Assembly: GCA_031263625.1 (NCBI GenBank)
Contig: JAISFK010000216.1
Coordinates: 1 to 17,908, forward strand
DNA length: 17,908 bases
From: Clostridiales bacterium
GTDB lineage: Bacteria; Bacillota; Clostridia; WRLR01
Reading direction: 5' to 3'
Positions 1-7,770 of the stretch are shown in pieces. The number at the start of each line of letters is the position of its first letter. Positions within the stretch are counted from its first letter, which is position 1. The translations under genes were made by a program, and so were the position numbers. The notes under the pieces were generated by a model, which was given only the letters and a program-made list of their open reading frames with translations, was not told the DNA's origin and did no database searches.

Positions 1-1
1 T

Positions 2-208
2 GCTCAGACGGGGTTTGCGGTACTTTACGAGGATTTTGCGGGTTTAAGCCGGCCTAAGGCGGGCTTGAGCCTGGCCGCTCAGAGCTTATGCGCGGGCCGG
101 GCGGTTCTTTTGCGGCCGAGACAAGATGCACATGATGGCCGCCGCTTCAAGAGGCGCTACAAGGCGACGCCGCGCGAATACGCGATGTGGGCCAGGCTGG
201 GCAAATAG
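2..208 (+). CDS. C-terminal end of an upstream gene (partial), possibly AraC-type regulator
   Basis: A frame is open from the window edge to a TAG at 206-208 (68 codons). The last 22 or so residues, containing RRFKRRYKATPREYA, resemble the final helix of AraC/XylS-family DNA-binding domains (usual form: FKRxxGxTPxEYR). The residues just before do not fit that family in this frame, whereas the +3 frame over 111-137 reads CGRDKMHMM, which would fit directly in front of RRFKRRY. This suggests a small indel near 137-142 and a decayed or frameshifted gene. The first 120 bases also have less G/C-biased third positions than the rest of the window. Only the end of the gene is visible, so the family call is weak; the existence of a coding tail is more likely than its identity. 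The terminator at 344-383 lies in the right place to end its transcript. Confidence 0.4.
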   Translation, partial: AQTGFAVLYEDFAGLSRPKAGLSLAAQSLCAGRAVLLRPRQDAHDGRRFKRRYKATPREYAMWARLGK

Positions 209-211
209 CGC

Positions 212-358
212 CCGCGAATCGGGAGCGGCGAAGCAGGGGCCGCAAATTGGGAGTCGCGAATCGGGAGTCGCGAAGCAGGGCGCCGCGAAGCAGGAGTCGC
301 AAATTGGGAGTCGCGAAGCAGGGGCCGCGAATCGAGAGCTACGAATCAGGAGCCGCGA
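212..358 (+). repeat. 14-bp degenerate tandem repeat array, about 10 units
   Basis: Ten units of 14 bp run end to end with one 1-bp slip near 281, then a 6-base partial unit. Three unit types alternate: CCGCGAATCGGGAG, TCGCGAAGCAGGGG and TCGCAAATTGGGAG, with few changes between copies. The order is roughly A-B-C-A-B-B-C-B-A-A. The array starts 4 bases after the stop of the upstream gene, and its last unit forms the left arm of the terminator at 344-383. Several frames are open across it only because the unit lacks stop codons; the protein readings (Arg/Ser/Ala-rich) are not credible genes. Confidence 0.9.
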
Positions 359-383
359 CAGTCTTCGCGGCTCCTGATTTTTT
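344..383 (+). terminator. Strong intrinsic terminator of the upstream gene
   Basis: A perfect 15-bp stem pairs 344-358 (AATCAGGAGCCGCGA) with 365-379 (TCGCGGCTCCTGATT) around the 6-base loop CAGTCT. A run of six T follows at 378-383, two of them in the stem. This is a classic rho-independent terminator on the plus strand. It would end transcription from the upstream gene and insulate the giant surface-protein gene. Confidence 0.9.
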
Positions 384-470
384 CAACACGCCCGCATTTC
401 CTTGGCGCCTGCCTTTCTCAAGCATCCGTATTGGCCACCTCTCCTCTCCTTCGCCGCGATCACGGGCTTG

Positions 471-513
471 CGCGCGCCGCCGCGAGAATGCGGGCGCGCG
501 GGCCTATATTTTT
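471..513 (+). other. GC hairpin followed by a T run in the leader region (possible second terminator or attenuator)
   Basis: Bases 471-480 can pair with 490-500 (CGCGCGC against GCGCGCG plus three more pairs around a one-base bulge) with a 9-base loop. After 8 bases comes TTTTT at 509-513. The distance from stem to T run is long for an efficient terminator. If transcription of the giant gene starts upstream of 471 this could attenuate it; if it starts in the AT-rich stretch after 505 the hairpin is irrelevant. Confidence 0.3.
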
Positions 514-552
514 GGGAGCGCGGGGGAAATAAGGGAAAATATATGCATATAT
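505..552 (+). promoter_or_regulatory. AT-rich candidate promoter region with a perfect 14-bp palindrome
   Basis: In GC-rich surroundings this is the only AT-rich stretch upstream of the giant gene. It contains TATATT at 505-510, TTGGGA at 512-517 and the perfect palindrome ATATATGCATATAT at 539-552. No pair of hexamers is close to consensus at a 16-18 base spacing, so the exact promoter cannot be placed. The palindrome lies 40 bases before the start codon and could be an operator or part of a -10 region. Its core TATGCATA recurs at 17836-17843. Confidence 0.35.
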
Positions 553-579
553 GCCCATAATGGCGGATTCTATGACGGC

Positions 580-585
580 GAGGTG
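580..585 (+). promoter_or_regulatory. Ribosome binding site of the giant surface-protein gene
   Basis: GAGGTG lies 6 bases before the ATG at 592. Together with the signal peptide that begins there, it fixes the start. The frame is open upstream to 187, but that stretch includes the repeat array and terminator and has no plausible start. Confidence 0.7.
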
Positions 586-591
586 CTGAAA

Positions 592-690
592 ATGAAGATA
601 TGGCGGTCGATGCGCAGGTTGCTCTCGGTGGTTTTGGTGGCGGCCATGGTCATGGCGACGCTGGCTTTTGCGCCGGCGAGCGCGTCCGCG
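592..690 (+). other. Sec signal peptide of the giant surface protein
   Basis: Residues 1-33: positively charged start (MKIWRSMRR), hydrophobic core LLSVVLVAAMVMATLAFA, and a likely signal peptidase I site after ASASA at residue 33. There is no lipobox cysteine, so it is not a lipoprotein. Confidence 0.9.
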
Positions 691-3360
691 CTCAATGTGG
701 CGCGGCCCGTTGGCGCGGGCGGGCCTGACGGCTCGGGCGCGCTTGGAGCTTTTGGCGAAGACGGGATTGGCGCGCCGGACAGCGACGGTGCCAATGGCGC
801 AGGCGGTGCAGATAGCGCCGAGCCAGATCCAGTGACTGAGGACGTCGCGTCAGATCCAGTGGCAGACGATGCCGTGTCGGATGAAGATGGCAATGCGTCA
901 GAGCTAGTGGCCAAGGACGCCGCGCCGGATTCTATGACAGACCATGCCGCGCCGGATGAAGATGGCGTCGAGCCGGATCCTGCGGCAGACGACGCCGCAT
1001 CGGGCGAAAGCGGTGCCGAGCCAGCTCCAACGACAGACAGCGCCGCGTCGGATGAAGATGGAGCCGCGCCGGATCTTGCGGCCGATGGCGCCGCATCGGA
1101 TCCTGCGGCAGACGGCGCGCTGCTGGAGGCGGCCGACGGGCCGGCGCCGGAGCTCGGCGGCGCCGTGACGCTGGCCATAAGCGGGGGCGGCCACCAGGTG
1201 CCGCGCTCCGGCGACACGCTCGTAGCGGACATATCCGGGCTCGTGCCGTCGCCCGCGGGTGGCGCCGTCGGCACGATCTATTACAGCTGGCGCGCGGCCG
1301 GCGACGCCGGCGACGCGGCCGACACCGTTCTCCACTACGGCGAGGCGGCGCCCGGCGAGTCCGGCGAGTACCCCCCCATCGCCTACCATGTGGCGGTCGG
1401 CGACATAGGCAGCCGGATATACGCCGAGGTGTCTGTCGCGCCGGAGTATGCCGCAGGCGCCGTCAGATCCCAGGCAACGGACGCCGTCGTGCCCGGCAGC
1501 GCGCTGCAGGGGACGCCCACCATCAGCCTGGCGACCGGGCAGACGAGCCCGCGCGTCGGCGACACGCTCACCGCCAACATAGACTCGCTGTATACGGTTC
1601 CGTCCGGCGACTTTGGCGAGATAACGTATTACTGGCGCGTCACGGGCGGGAACGTGACAAGCGGCGCGCAGGCGCTCGGCGAGGACGAGAACGGCGTTTA
1701 CGGCCCGCTGCCGATAGAGTACGTCGTGCAGGCGGCGGACGTGGGCAAGAAGATAAGGGTGAGCATTGTCGCGCAGTACGCCACGGGAGAGGTCTATTCC
1801 GCCGAGACGGCGAACGCCGCGGTGAAGCAGCCCGCCCCCGCGAAGCCCAGCCCGCCCGCGGCCGTGCCGGCGGGCACGTCGTCCACGCGCGTGACGCTCG
1901 CCGCGACGGAGGGCCATGAGTACGCCATGGCGACGCAGCTGGGCGTGGAGCCCGCCGCATGGCAGGACAGCCCGGTGTTTGCCGGCCTCTCGGGCGGCAC
2001 GGGCTACTTCTTCGCCCGCGTGAAGGAGACGCCGGAGCGCTACGCCTCGCCGCGCAGCGACGCGGCGGAGATTTCGGTCGCGAGCAGCGGCACCCGCGCA
2101 ATCGATCTGGGGGCGGGCCCGCCGGATGGGGACACGTCAGGCGAGGGCTGGGCTTACGCCAGCGAGACGAAAACGTACACGGTCGAGGGCGGCGCCGACG
2201 TGCTGATTGTCGGCTCGGTTGCGGACGGCAGGCATTTTGCCGTCGCGTCAGGCCAGGAGGCCACCATATCGCTGCAGGACGCGACGATAGAGGGCCTTGA
2301 ACCTGGCCAAAGCGCAATATCGCTCGGCGAGGGCGCCGCCGCGACGCTGTTTTTGTCGGGCGCCAGCGCGCTGACGGGCGGCGCGGGCGCGCCTGCCGTC
2401 GATGCGAGCGCGGCCGGCGCGGTGTTGCGGCTCGGCGGCAGCGGGGCGCTCAGCGCGAAGCGCGGCGGCGGCAACTCCGACGCGCCCGGCTTTGCGGGCG
2501 ACGCCGTCATTTTGGGCGGCAGCCTGAACATCGAGGGCGGATCGGCGGCGTTCGCGGCGCAGCCGAAAAACGAAAGCGGCGAGGCCGTATACATGAATAC
2601 GCTCACGCTCCTCACTTCCATCGCGGGGCACCAGGCCGGCGGCCTGTACCCCGGCGCGGCCGTGACCGGCGTGGGCGACGCCCTTGCTGGCTACGCCGTC
2701 ATGGGCGCGGCGGCCGACGCGGCCGGCCGGCTCTACCTCTGGTTGCCGGAGTCGAGCGCGAGCGCGAGCCTCACGCTGCAGCTCAACAACGTCGCCGCGA
2801 ACCACAGCGCGAGCTACGCGCGCCCCGCCGGCGATATGGGCGGCATGGGCGGCATCGTCGCGGAGATCGCGAGCTCCCTCGTCGGCTACGCGAAAAACGG
2901 CCCCGACAACGGCGGCATATATCCCGCGAACTACAGCTTCAACGGCGTGACGCACAGCGTCAGCGGCGCCAGCCCGGAAGTCCGCATAGAGCACAGGCCG
3001 GGCGGCAAGTCGCCGACAGAAGAGATCATATCGGCCGCCGGCGGCGCGCGCGTCACGATAAGGGACGTAAAAATAAACTCCCCCGCGGGCGGCGCGTTCG
3101 CCAGCGCCAGCGCCAGCAACTGGCTGACGCTGGAGGGCGCGAACGAGCTGATCACGACGTCCGCAAGCGAGGCCGTGGGCTACGCGCTCACGGTGGACGG
3201 GGACGGCAGCCTGCTCGCGCAGGCGCCTAACAACAGCGGGCAGGCGGCCATGGGCCGCAACTGGGGCAACGGCGGCTGCAACATCGTCATCAATTCCGGC
3301 AATATCAGCGTGCTCGGCGGCAAGGGCGGTTATGGCGGCGGCCTCGGCATCGGCACCTAG
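592..3360 (+). CDS. Giant surface protein, N-terminal fragment (signal peptide, acidic stalk, Ig-like and beta-helix domains)
   Basis: The product is 922 residues from the ATG at 592, preceded by GAGGTG. Residues 1-33 are a Sec signal peptide. Residues 34-188 are a low-complexity Asp/Glu/Ala/Pro stalk. Residues about 190-410 are two Ig-like domains of the type with VGDTLTA near the start and AADVGKKI near the end. Residues about 413-500 look like a fibronectin-III-type domain starting at a Pro-rich linker. From residue about 503 a carbohydrate-binding-like right-handed beta-helix begins, with repeated short Gly/Ala coils and an AGRLYLWLP motif near residue 710. The frame ends at TAG 3358-3360 within the coil GLGIGT-stop-GAGYVTINGG, and the same frame and fold continue directly after it. 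The fragment has a start and export signal but no wall anchor, so if it is translated alone it would be released. A CAG-to-TAG change (Gln to stop) is the simplest origin, but this is inferred. Confidence 0.85.
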   Translation: MKIWRSMRRLLSVVLVAAMVMATLAFAPASASALNVARPVGAGGPDGSGALGAFGEDGIGAPDSDGANGAGGADSAEPDPVTEDVASDPVADDAVSDEDGNASELVAKDAAPDSMTDHAAPDEDGVEPDPAADDAASGESGAEPAPTTDSAASDEDGAAPDLAADGAASDPAADGALLEAADGPAPELGGAVTLAISGGGHQVPRSGDTLVADISGLVPSPAGGAVGTIYYSWRAAGDAGDAADTVLHYGEAAPGESGEYPPIAYHVAVGDIGSRIYAEVSVAPEYAAGAVRSQATDAVVPGSALQGTPTISLATGQTSPRVGDTLTANIDSLYTVPSGDFGEITYYWRVTGGNVTSGAQALGEDENGVYGPLPIEYVVQAADVGKKIRVSIVAQYATGEVYSAETANAAVKQPAPAKPSPPAAVPAGTSSTRVTLAATEGHEYAMATQLGVEPAAWQDSPVFAGLSGGTGYFFARVKETPERYASPRSDAAEISVASSGTRAIDLGAGPPDGDTSGEGWAYASETKTYTVEGGADVLIVGSVADGRHFAVASGQEATISLQDATIEGLEPGQSAISLGEGAAATLFLSGASALTGGAGAPAVDASAAGAVLRLGGSGALSAKRGGGNSDAPGFAGDAVILGGSLNIEGGSAAFAAQPKNESGEAVYMNTLTLLTSIAGHQAGGLYPGAAVTGVGDALAGYAVMGAAADAAGRLYLWLPESSASASLTLQLNNVAANHSASYARPAGDMGGMGGIVAEIASSLVGYAKNGPDNGGIYPANYSFNGVTHSVSGASPEVRIEHRPGGKSPTEEIISAAGGARVTIRDVKINSPAGGAFASASASNWLTLEGANELITTSASEAVGYALTVDGDGSLLAQAPNNSGQAAMGRNWGNGGCNIVINSGNISVLGGKGGYGGGLGIGT
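691..1156 (+). repeat. Acidic Ala/Asp/Pro low-complexity stalk with 16- and 9-residue repeats
   Basis: Residues 34-188 are rich in Asp, Glu, Ala, Gly and Pro. A 48-base, 16-residue unit recurs: AVSDEDGNASELVAKD (871-918), AAPDEDGVEPDPAADD (946-993), AASGESGAEPAPTTDS (994-1041), AASDEDGAAPDLAADG (1042-1089). Nine-residue units such as AAPDSMTDH (919-945) and AASDPAADG (1090-1116) lie between and after them. Codons here (GAT, CCA, ACT, TCA) are less G/C-ending than in the rest of the gene. An extended, charged spacer is the likely role. Confidence 0.8.
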
Positions 3361-3895
3361 GGCGCGGGCTACGTGACAATCAACGGCGGCACGGTGTACG
3401 CGGAGCGGATTCTCATCGATTCCTGCATACTCGCCATAAACGGCGGCAACGTCACCAGCGCGTTGCTCGGCGGCAGAGCTGTCACCGTCAATGGCGGCAG
3501 CGTCAACGTGACGCGCGGCAACGGCTACTTATCGGGCCTCGGCGCGATCGCGAACAGCGCGGGCGAGCCCGTCTACCTGAACACGCTCACGGTCGGCTAC
3601 GGAGCGTCGCTGCAGGCGAACGCGAGCGTGGCGGCGGCGGAGATAGACGGAATAGCCGCCGCGCAGGCGGCGGACGCGGCGAGCGGCGTGTACGGCATCA
3701 AGGACGTCAGGGCGGACGCGGCCGGCAACGTGTATTTTTGGCTCCCCGCGACGCCCAAGGACGCGGCCGGCATACCTGAGAGCAGGCCCGTGTCCGTGCG
3801 GACCGCGGGGCACGACGCGCCGTTCGCGAACACATACCAGCGGACGGCCGACAACTTCAACGCGGAAACGCTGTACGACGCGCCCATGCCGCCCA
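2098..3895 (+). other. Carbohydrate-binding-like right-handed beta-helix domain spanning the TAG
   Basis: The domain opens with a strand pattern like YTVEGGADVLIVGSV, then ATISLQDATIEGL and AATLFLSGASALTGG, the repeated coil pattern of the Cthe_2159-type carbohydrate-binding beta-helix family. Two similar halves can be seen: GEAVYMNTLTL with AGRLYLWLP (about 2578-2750) and GEPVYLNTLTV with AAGNVYFWLP (about 3565-3750). The TAG at 3358 falls in a Gly-rich coil between them. A substrate cannot be read from the sequence. Confidence 0.6.
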
Positions 3896-6800
3896 TAGAG
3901 GGCGAGGCGACCGCCGTCGCGCCGGAGGGCGGCCCGGCGATCGGCAAGGCGCTGACGGCGTCCGCGGCCATAGGCAACGCGGGCTACGAGCCGGGCGCGG
4001 GCCCGCTGCACTACACATGGTATCGCGGCACGGACGAGACTGGCTACTTTGCCGTGAGCGCGGCGAGCACGTCGCCGGAATATACCCCGCAGCTCGCGGA
4101 CGCGAATTTCAGGCTGAAAGTGCGCGTCACGGCCGCCGGCTTCTCCGGCGCGCTGTGGTCGGAGGCGACGGACGCCATCATTCCGCTCCCGGCCGACCAG
4201 AACCCCGGCTACAGGCAGTCGCCGTCGATTTTGGCCACATACGGGCAGACGCTGGCCCAGGCGACGATAACGCCCGGCGGCTGGGCTCTGAAGCCGGGCG
4301 CGAGCGCGTCGTCGCTCGTCGGCGACGTCGGCGCGGGCGCCGCCGTCACGCTGCAGTACGCCGCCACGGGCTATGACACCGTGGAGAAGGACGCGGTCGT
4401 CGCCGTAAGCCCCAAGACGGTTTCCGTCAGGGGCGCGAAGGCGATCAACCGCGTGTACGACGGCACGGACAGCGTCGCCATGTCCGCGGCGGGCGCGTCG
4501 CTCGACGGCTTGCTGGCGGACGACGCGGGCAAGGTCGGCCTGTCCGTCGCCGCCGAGGGGAAGCTGTCGGACAAGTCCGCAGGCGTGAACAGGGTGGCAG
4601 CGGCGGACATGAGGCTCACGGGCGAAAGGTCGGCCAACTACGAGATCGGCGCGGCGGCCGTGCGCGTGACCATACAGCCCAGGGCGGCGGCGCCGTCCGG
4701 CACGGTCACGGCCTCGAAGCGCTACGACGGGAGCAGGGCGTTCGACGGCAGCGCGATGGACACGAGCGGCATAGCGTTTGACGGCATGGTCGCCGGCGAC
4801 GACCTGGCGCTGTCCGCCGAAAGCGCCTCCGGGACGCTGGCGAGCGCGAACGTCGGCAGCGGGAGCCTCGTGCTGGGAGGCGCCTTCGCGCTCGCGGGCA
4901 ACGATTTCAGAAACTACGCGCTGGCCGGCCTGCCGCAGGTCTACGGGACCATCGAGCCGAGCACGCCGGAGGCTTTCGCGCAGATCGCGCCGGCGCTGCC
5001 GTCGGCGGCGCCGATCTCATACGGGCAGGCGCTCGGCGAGTCCGCGCTGACGGGCGGCGACCCGCGCGGCGCGTTCGCGTGGGAGGACGCGGCCGCCCGG
5101 CCGGCGGCGGGGAGCGGCGATCAGCCGGCGCTGTTCGCGCCAGACGCGCAGACGCGCGCAAACTACGGCCTGCCGGAGGGCTATGCCCTGCCTGTCGGCG
5201 TGCCGCTCGCGGTGGGCAAGGCGTCCCCCGCGATAGTCGTGTCGGCGAGCTTCGGGAGCGGGCCGCCGCCTGTCATCGCGCTCACCGCCCGGCTGACGGG
5301 CGTCAGCGGCGTCGCGCCGCCGGAAGGGACGGTCGAGTTCCGCTATTCGCTGGGCGGCGGGGATGAAACGCTGGCGGTCGCCGGCATAGCGGGCGGCGCG
5401 GCGAGCGCGGAGCTCGTGACGCCGGCGGCGGGCACGTATGCCTTCGCCGCCGTCTACGCGGGCGACGGCAACTACAGCGGCGCGCAGGACACGCTGTCCG
5501 GCTACACGACGGAACTCGTGGCACAGGAGGCGCTCGCCGTGACGGGCGCCACCACGGTCACATTCGGCGACGCCGGCGGGCGGCTCGATACGTCGGGCGG
5601 CAGCGGCGGCGGCGCGGTCGTGTTCTCCGCGCCCGCGAACGACTTCTTCGACATCGGCGCGGACGGGGCCATAACCACGAAAAAAGCGGGCGGGCCCATC
5701 GCCGTGACGGCGCGCAAGGCGTCCGACGGGACGTACCTGGAGGCGACGGCGACGGCGGGCGTCACGGTGGCGCCGCGCCCAATCGGCGGCGCCACCGTGC
5801 GCGTTTCGCAAGAGTACCCGTACACGGGCGCCCCCGTGACGCCCCAGGCGCAGGACGTGACAGTGGAACTGGGCGGGCAGGCGCTCGCGCACGGCACGGA
5901 CTACACGCTCGCCGTGACGTCCGGCGGCACGGCGATAGGCGCGGGCACGATCACGGCGACGGGGCGCGGCAACTATGCCGGCGCCGCCTCCGGCGCGTTC
6001 AGCGTGGCAAAGGCCGCGCCGTCCGTCACGCTGGCCATATCCCCGGCGTCGGGGGCGCAGTACGGGCAGACCGCGACGCTGCGCGCGCAGGTGAGGAACA
6101 TGCTGTCCAACGACGTCCCGGCCGGCACGGTCACGTTCAAGCGGAACGGCGCCGCGATCGGCGAGGCCAAGGCGCTTTCGGGCGGCGACGCGGACATGGC
6201 TTTCGAGCTGGGCGCGGCCGGGCTGTCCACGTTCACGGCCGAATACTCCGGCAGCGCCAGCTACGCCGCCGCGGCGTCGGAAGGCGCCGCCTACTCGGTC
6301 GCGAAAGCGGCGCGGGAGCTGACGATCATTGGCGCGACGGTGGAGTACGGCTCGGAAGCGGCGCTGCAGGCCCTGCCGAATTTGGGCGACGACGACGGCG
6401 ATATAGTGTTCTCCGCCGACGCCAACAGCTACCTGAGCGTCACGCCCGACGGCGTCGCGAGGGGCCTGAATGCCGGCGGCCCGGCGACGGTCCGGGCGCG
6501 GATCGCGGACGGCTCGCGCTACGCGGACGCGGAGGCGTCCATTCAGATCACCGTGCAAAAGCGCGAAACGAAATTTTTTGCCGCGCAGCTCGGCGGCGCG
6601 GACGGCAAGTTGCAGACGTCGGGGCTGATCGTGGAGTTCGGCGAGGCCGTGGACGAGTTCGGGGCGGGCAATCTGGCGCTGACCGGCGCGAAGGCGGCGG
6701 GCGCGGCCGAGAGGCAGGTTGCGGCCCCGGCCGGCTACGAGCGCCGGTTCGGGAGCGGCAGCATCTACGTCGTGCCGCTGGCGCTGGACGCGGGCACGCC

Positions 6801-7770
6801 AAACGGCGGGACGGTCAGCGCCGGCGTCGCCGGGCTGTCGAACCACGAGATCGCGGGCGCGGCGCCCGTCGGCGTGACGGTATACAGGCCGGTGAAGCTC
6901 GTCGTCAACAGCGTCGGGATCAACTATTCCGAAGAGACGCTCACCGGCCTCGTGCCGGGCGCGAGCTATGCCATAACGCCCTCCGGCGGCCTGAGCGCGG
7001 TCGTGGCGGGGCCGCTCGGCGCGGGCGAGACGGCGATCCAGATAGCGTCGGGCTGGCTCGGCAGGACGCTGGGCATAGTCAGGCTCGGCGAGGCGAAAAC
7101 GGTGGACAGCGACCCGTATGAGCTGGCCGTCAGCCCGCGCCCCGCCGCGCCCTCAGACATCGAGGTTTCGTCGCGGACTTCGGGCGGCGCCACGGTCGGC
7201 TCGCTGTCCGGCCTCGCCCCGTCGAAGCGCTACGAATACTACATGAGCTATGCGGGCGGCGGCGCCACGGCGCCCGCCGACGCGCCGGCGCAGGCGGCGA
7301 GCCTGGAGGTGGCGCTGCCGGACGGCGCAGGCTGGGCCAGGGTCTTCCTGCGCGAAAAGGACACGCCGTCGAGCTTTGACGGCGAGGCCGTGTCGCGCGC
7401 GATCCTGCCGCCCGGCGACGTCGATCTCGGCGACGCGCTCGAAGGCGACGCGCCGGCGCCGGGCGCGGCCGTCGAGGCCGAGGGCGCGCGCATCGCGAGC
7501 ATAGCCGCGCTCGGCGCGGGCTCGCCGTTCGCGCTTTCATATGACGGCGCGGGCGGCGCGGACGGCACGGGAGTCTGGACCGTCGCGGCGAAGCCGGGGC
7601 TGCCGGCGGGAGAATACGAGGAAACGCTCGAAGCGAGCGCCACCGCGGACGCGGACGGGAGCCCGCTGACGCTGCGCCCGCGTGCGCCTCACCGTGCACC
7701 CGCGCGCGAAGATATCGGCCGTCAGGGCGATCGCCGGGGCCGGCGGCGCGACGGAGGCCGTGAGGATTGA
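3361..7770 (+). CDS. Giant surface protein, middle fragment (beta-helix end, Ig-like, YDG and MBG-type array)
   Basis: The frame of the preceding fragment continues directly after its TAG. The first possible start, GTG at 3373, has no ribosome site and no signal peptide, so independent translation is unlikely. In order it holds: the rest of the beta-helix (to about 3895, with GEPVYLNTLTV and AAGNVYFWLP mirroring the first half), an Ig-like domain (3898-4195), two YDG domains (about 4414-4690 and 4690-4960, with RVYDGT and KRYDGS), several MBG/Ig modules including Big_3_5-like ones at about 5230-5525 and 6016-6310, then the first part of super-module copy A from 6565. Homology ends at 7680; the last 30 codons (7681-7770) are out-of-frame Arg-rich tail created by the extra base, ending in TGA. 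Domain family names come from sequence feel, not from a profile search. Confidence 0.8.
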   Translation, partial: GAGYVTINGGTVYAERILIDSCILAINGGNVTSALLGGRAVTVNGGSVNVTRGNGYLSGLGAIANSAGEPVYLNTLTVGYGASLQANASVAAAEIDGIAAAQAADAASGVYGIKDVRADAAGNVYFWLPATPKDAAGIPESRPVSVRTAGHDAPFANTYQRTADNFNAETLYDAPMPPIEGEATAVAPEGGPAIGKALTASAAIGNAGYEPGAGPLHYTWYRGTDETGYFAVSAASTSPEYTPQLADANFRLKVRVTAAGFSGALWSEATDAIIPLPADQNPGYRQSPSILATYGQTLAQATITPGGWALKPGASASSLVGDVGAGAAVTLQYAATGYDTVEKDAVVAVSPKTVSVRGAKAINRVYDGTDSVAMSAAGASLDGLLADDAGKVGLSVAAEGKLSDKSAGVNRVAAADMRLTGERSANYEIGAAAVRVTIQPRAAAPSGTVTASKRYDGSRAFDGSAMDTSGIAFDGMVAGDDLALSAESASGTLASANVGSGSLVLGGAFALAGNDFRNYALAGLPQVYGTIEPSTPEAFAQIAPALPSAAPISYGQALGESALTGGDPRGAFAWEDAAARPAAGSGDQPALFAPDAQTRANYGLPEGYALPVGVPLAVGKASPAIVVSASFGSGPPPVIALTARLTGVSGVAPPEGTVEFRYSLGGGDETLAVAGIAGGAASAELVTPAAGTYAFAAVYAGDGNYSGAQDTLSGYTTELVAQEALAVTGATTVTFGDAGGRLDTSGGSGGGAVVFSAPANDFFDIGADGAITTKKAGGPIAVTARKASDGTYLEATATAGVTVAPRPIGGATVRVSQEYPYTGAPVTPQAQDVTVELGGQALAHGTDYTLAVTSGGTAIGAGTITATGRGNYAGAASGAFSVAKAAPSVTLAISPASGAQYGQTATLRAQVRNMLSNDVPAGTVTFKRNGAAIGEAKALSGGDADMAFELGAAGLSTFTAEYSGSASYAAAASEGAAYSVAKAARELTIIGATVEYGSEAALQALPNLGDDDGDIVFSADANSYLSVTPDGVARGLNAGGPATVRARIADGSRYADAEASIQITVQKRETKFFAAQLGGADGKLQTSGLIVEFGEAVDEFGAGNLALTGAKAAGAAERQVAAPAGYERRFGSGSIYVVPLALDAGTPNGGTVSAGVAGLSNHEIAGAAPVGVTVYRPVKLVVNSVGINYSEETLTGLVPGASYAITPSGGLSAVVAGPLGAGETAIQIASGWLGRTLGIVRLGEAKTVDSDPYELAVSPRPAAPSDIEVSSRTSGGATVGSLSGLAPSKRYEYYMSYAGGGATAPADAPAQAASLEVALPDGAGWARVFLREKDTPSSFDGEAVSRAILPPGDVDLGDALEGDAPAPGAAVEAEGARIASIAALGAGSPFALSYDGAGGADGTGVWTVAAKPGLPAGEYEETLEASATADADGSPLTLRPRAPHRAPAREDIGRQGDRRGRRRDGGRED
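3898..6564 (+). other. Tandem Ig-like, YDG and MBG-type stalk modules
   Basis: Eight or nine compact beta-sandwich modules follow one another. The clearest are two YDG domains (4414-4960), a module with PYTGAPVTPQ, HGTDYTL and TATGRGNYAG (about 5780-6015), and two Ig modules with PAGTVTFKRNG or PEGTVEFRYS followed by a Y-x-G-D/S-x-x-Y ending (5230-5525 and 6016-6310). Such arrays act as rigid spacers in surface adhesins. Confidence 0.6.

Noticed and set aside
212..358. CRISPR array
   Set aside because: Units are 14 bp and contiguous, with no spacers between them; it is a simple tandem repeat.
187..591. N-terminal extension of the giant gene to 187
   Set aside because: It would run through the tandem repeat array and the terminator, has no ribosome site at its start, and would put a signal peptide in the middle of a protein. 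ATG 592 with GAGGTG is far better.
3373..3375. Independent start (GTG) for the middle fragment
   Set aside because: No ribosome site, no signal peptide, and it begins inside a beta-helix coil that continues from before the TAG.
7682..7684. Independent start (GTG) for the SLH fragment
   Set aside because: No ribosome site or signal peptide, and the codon corresponds to the middle of an uninterrupted domain in copy B.
7670..7690. Programmed +1 frameshift site
   Set aside because: No stop codon, hungry codon or Shine-Dalgarno-like stimulator at the shift, and the surplus base is simply inserted relative to copy B. It cannot be ruled out but is not the best reading.
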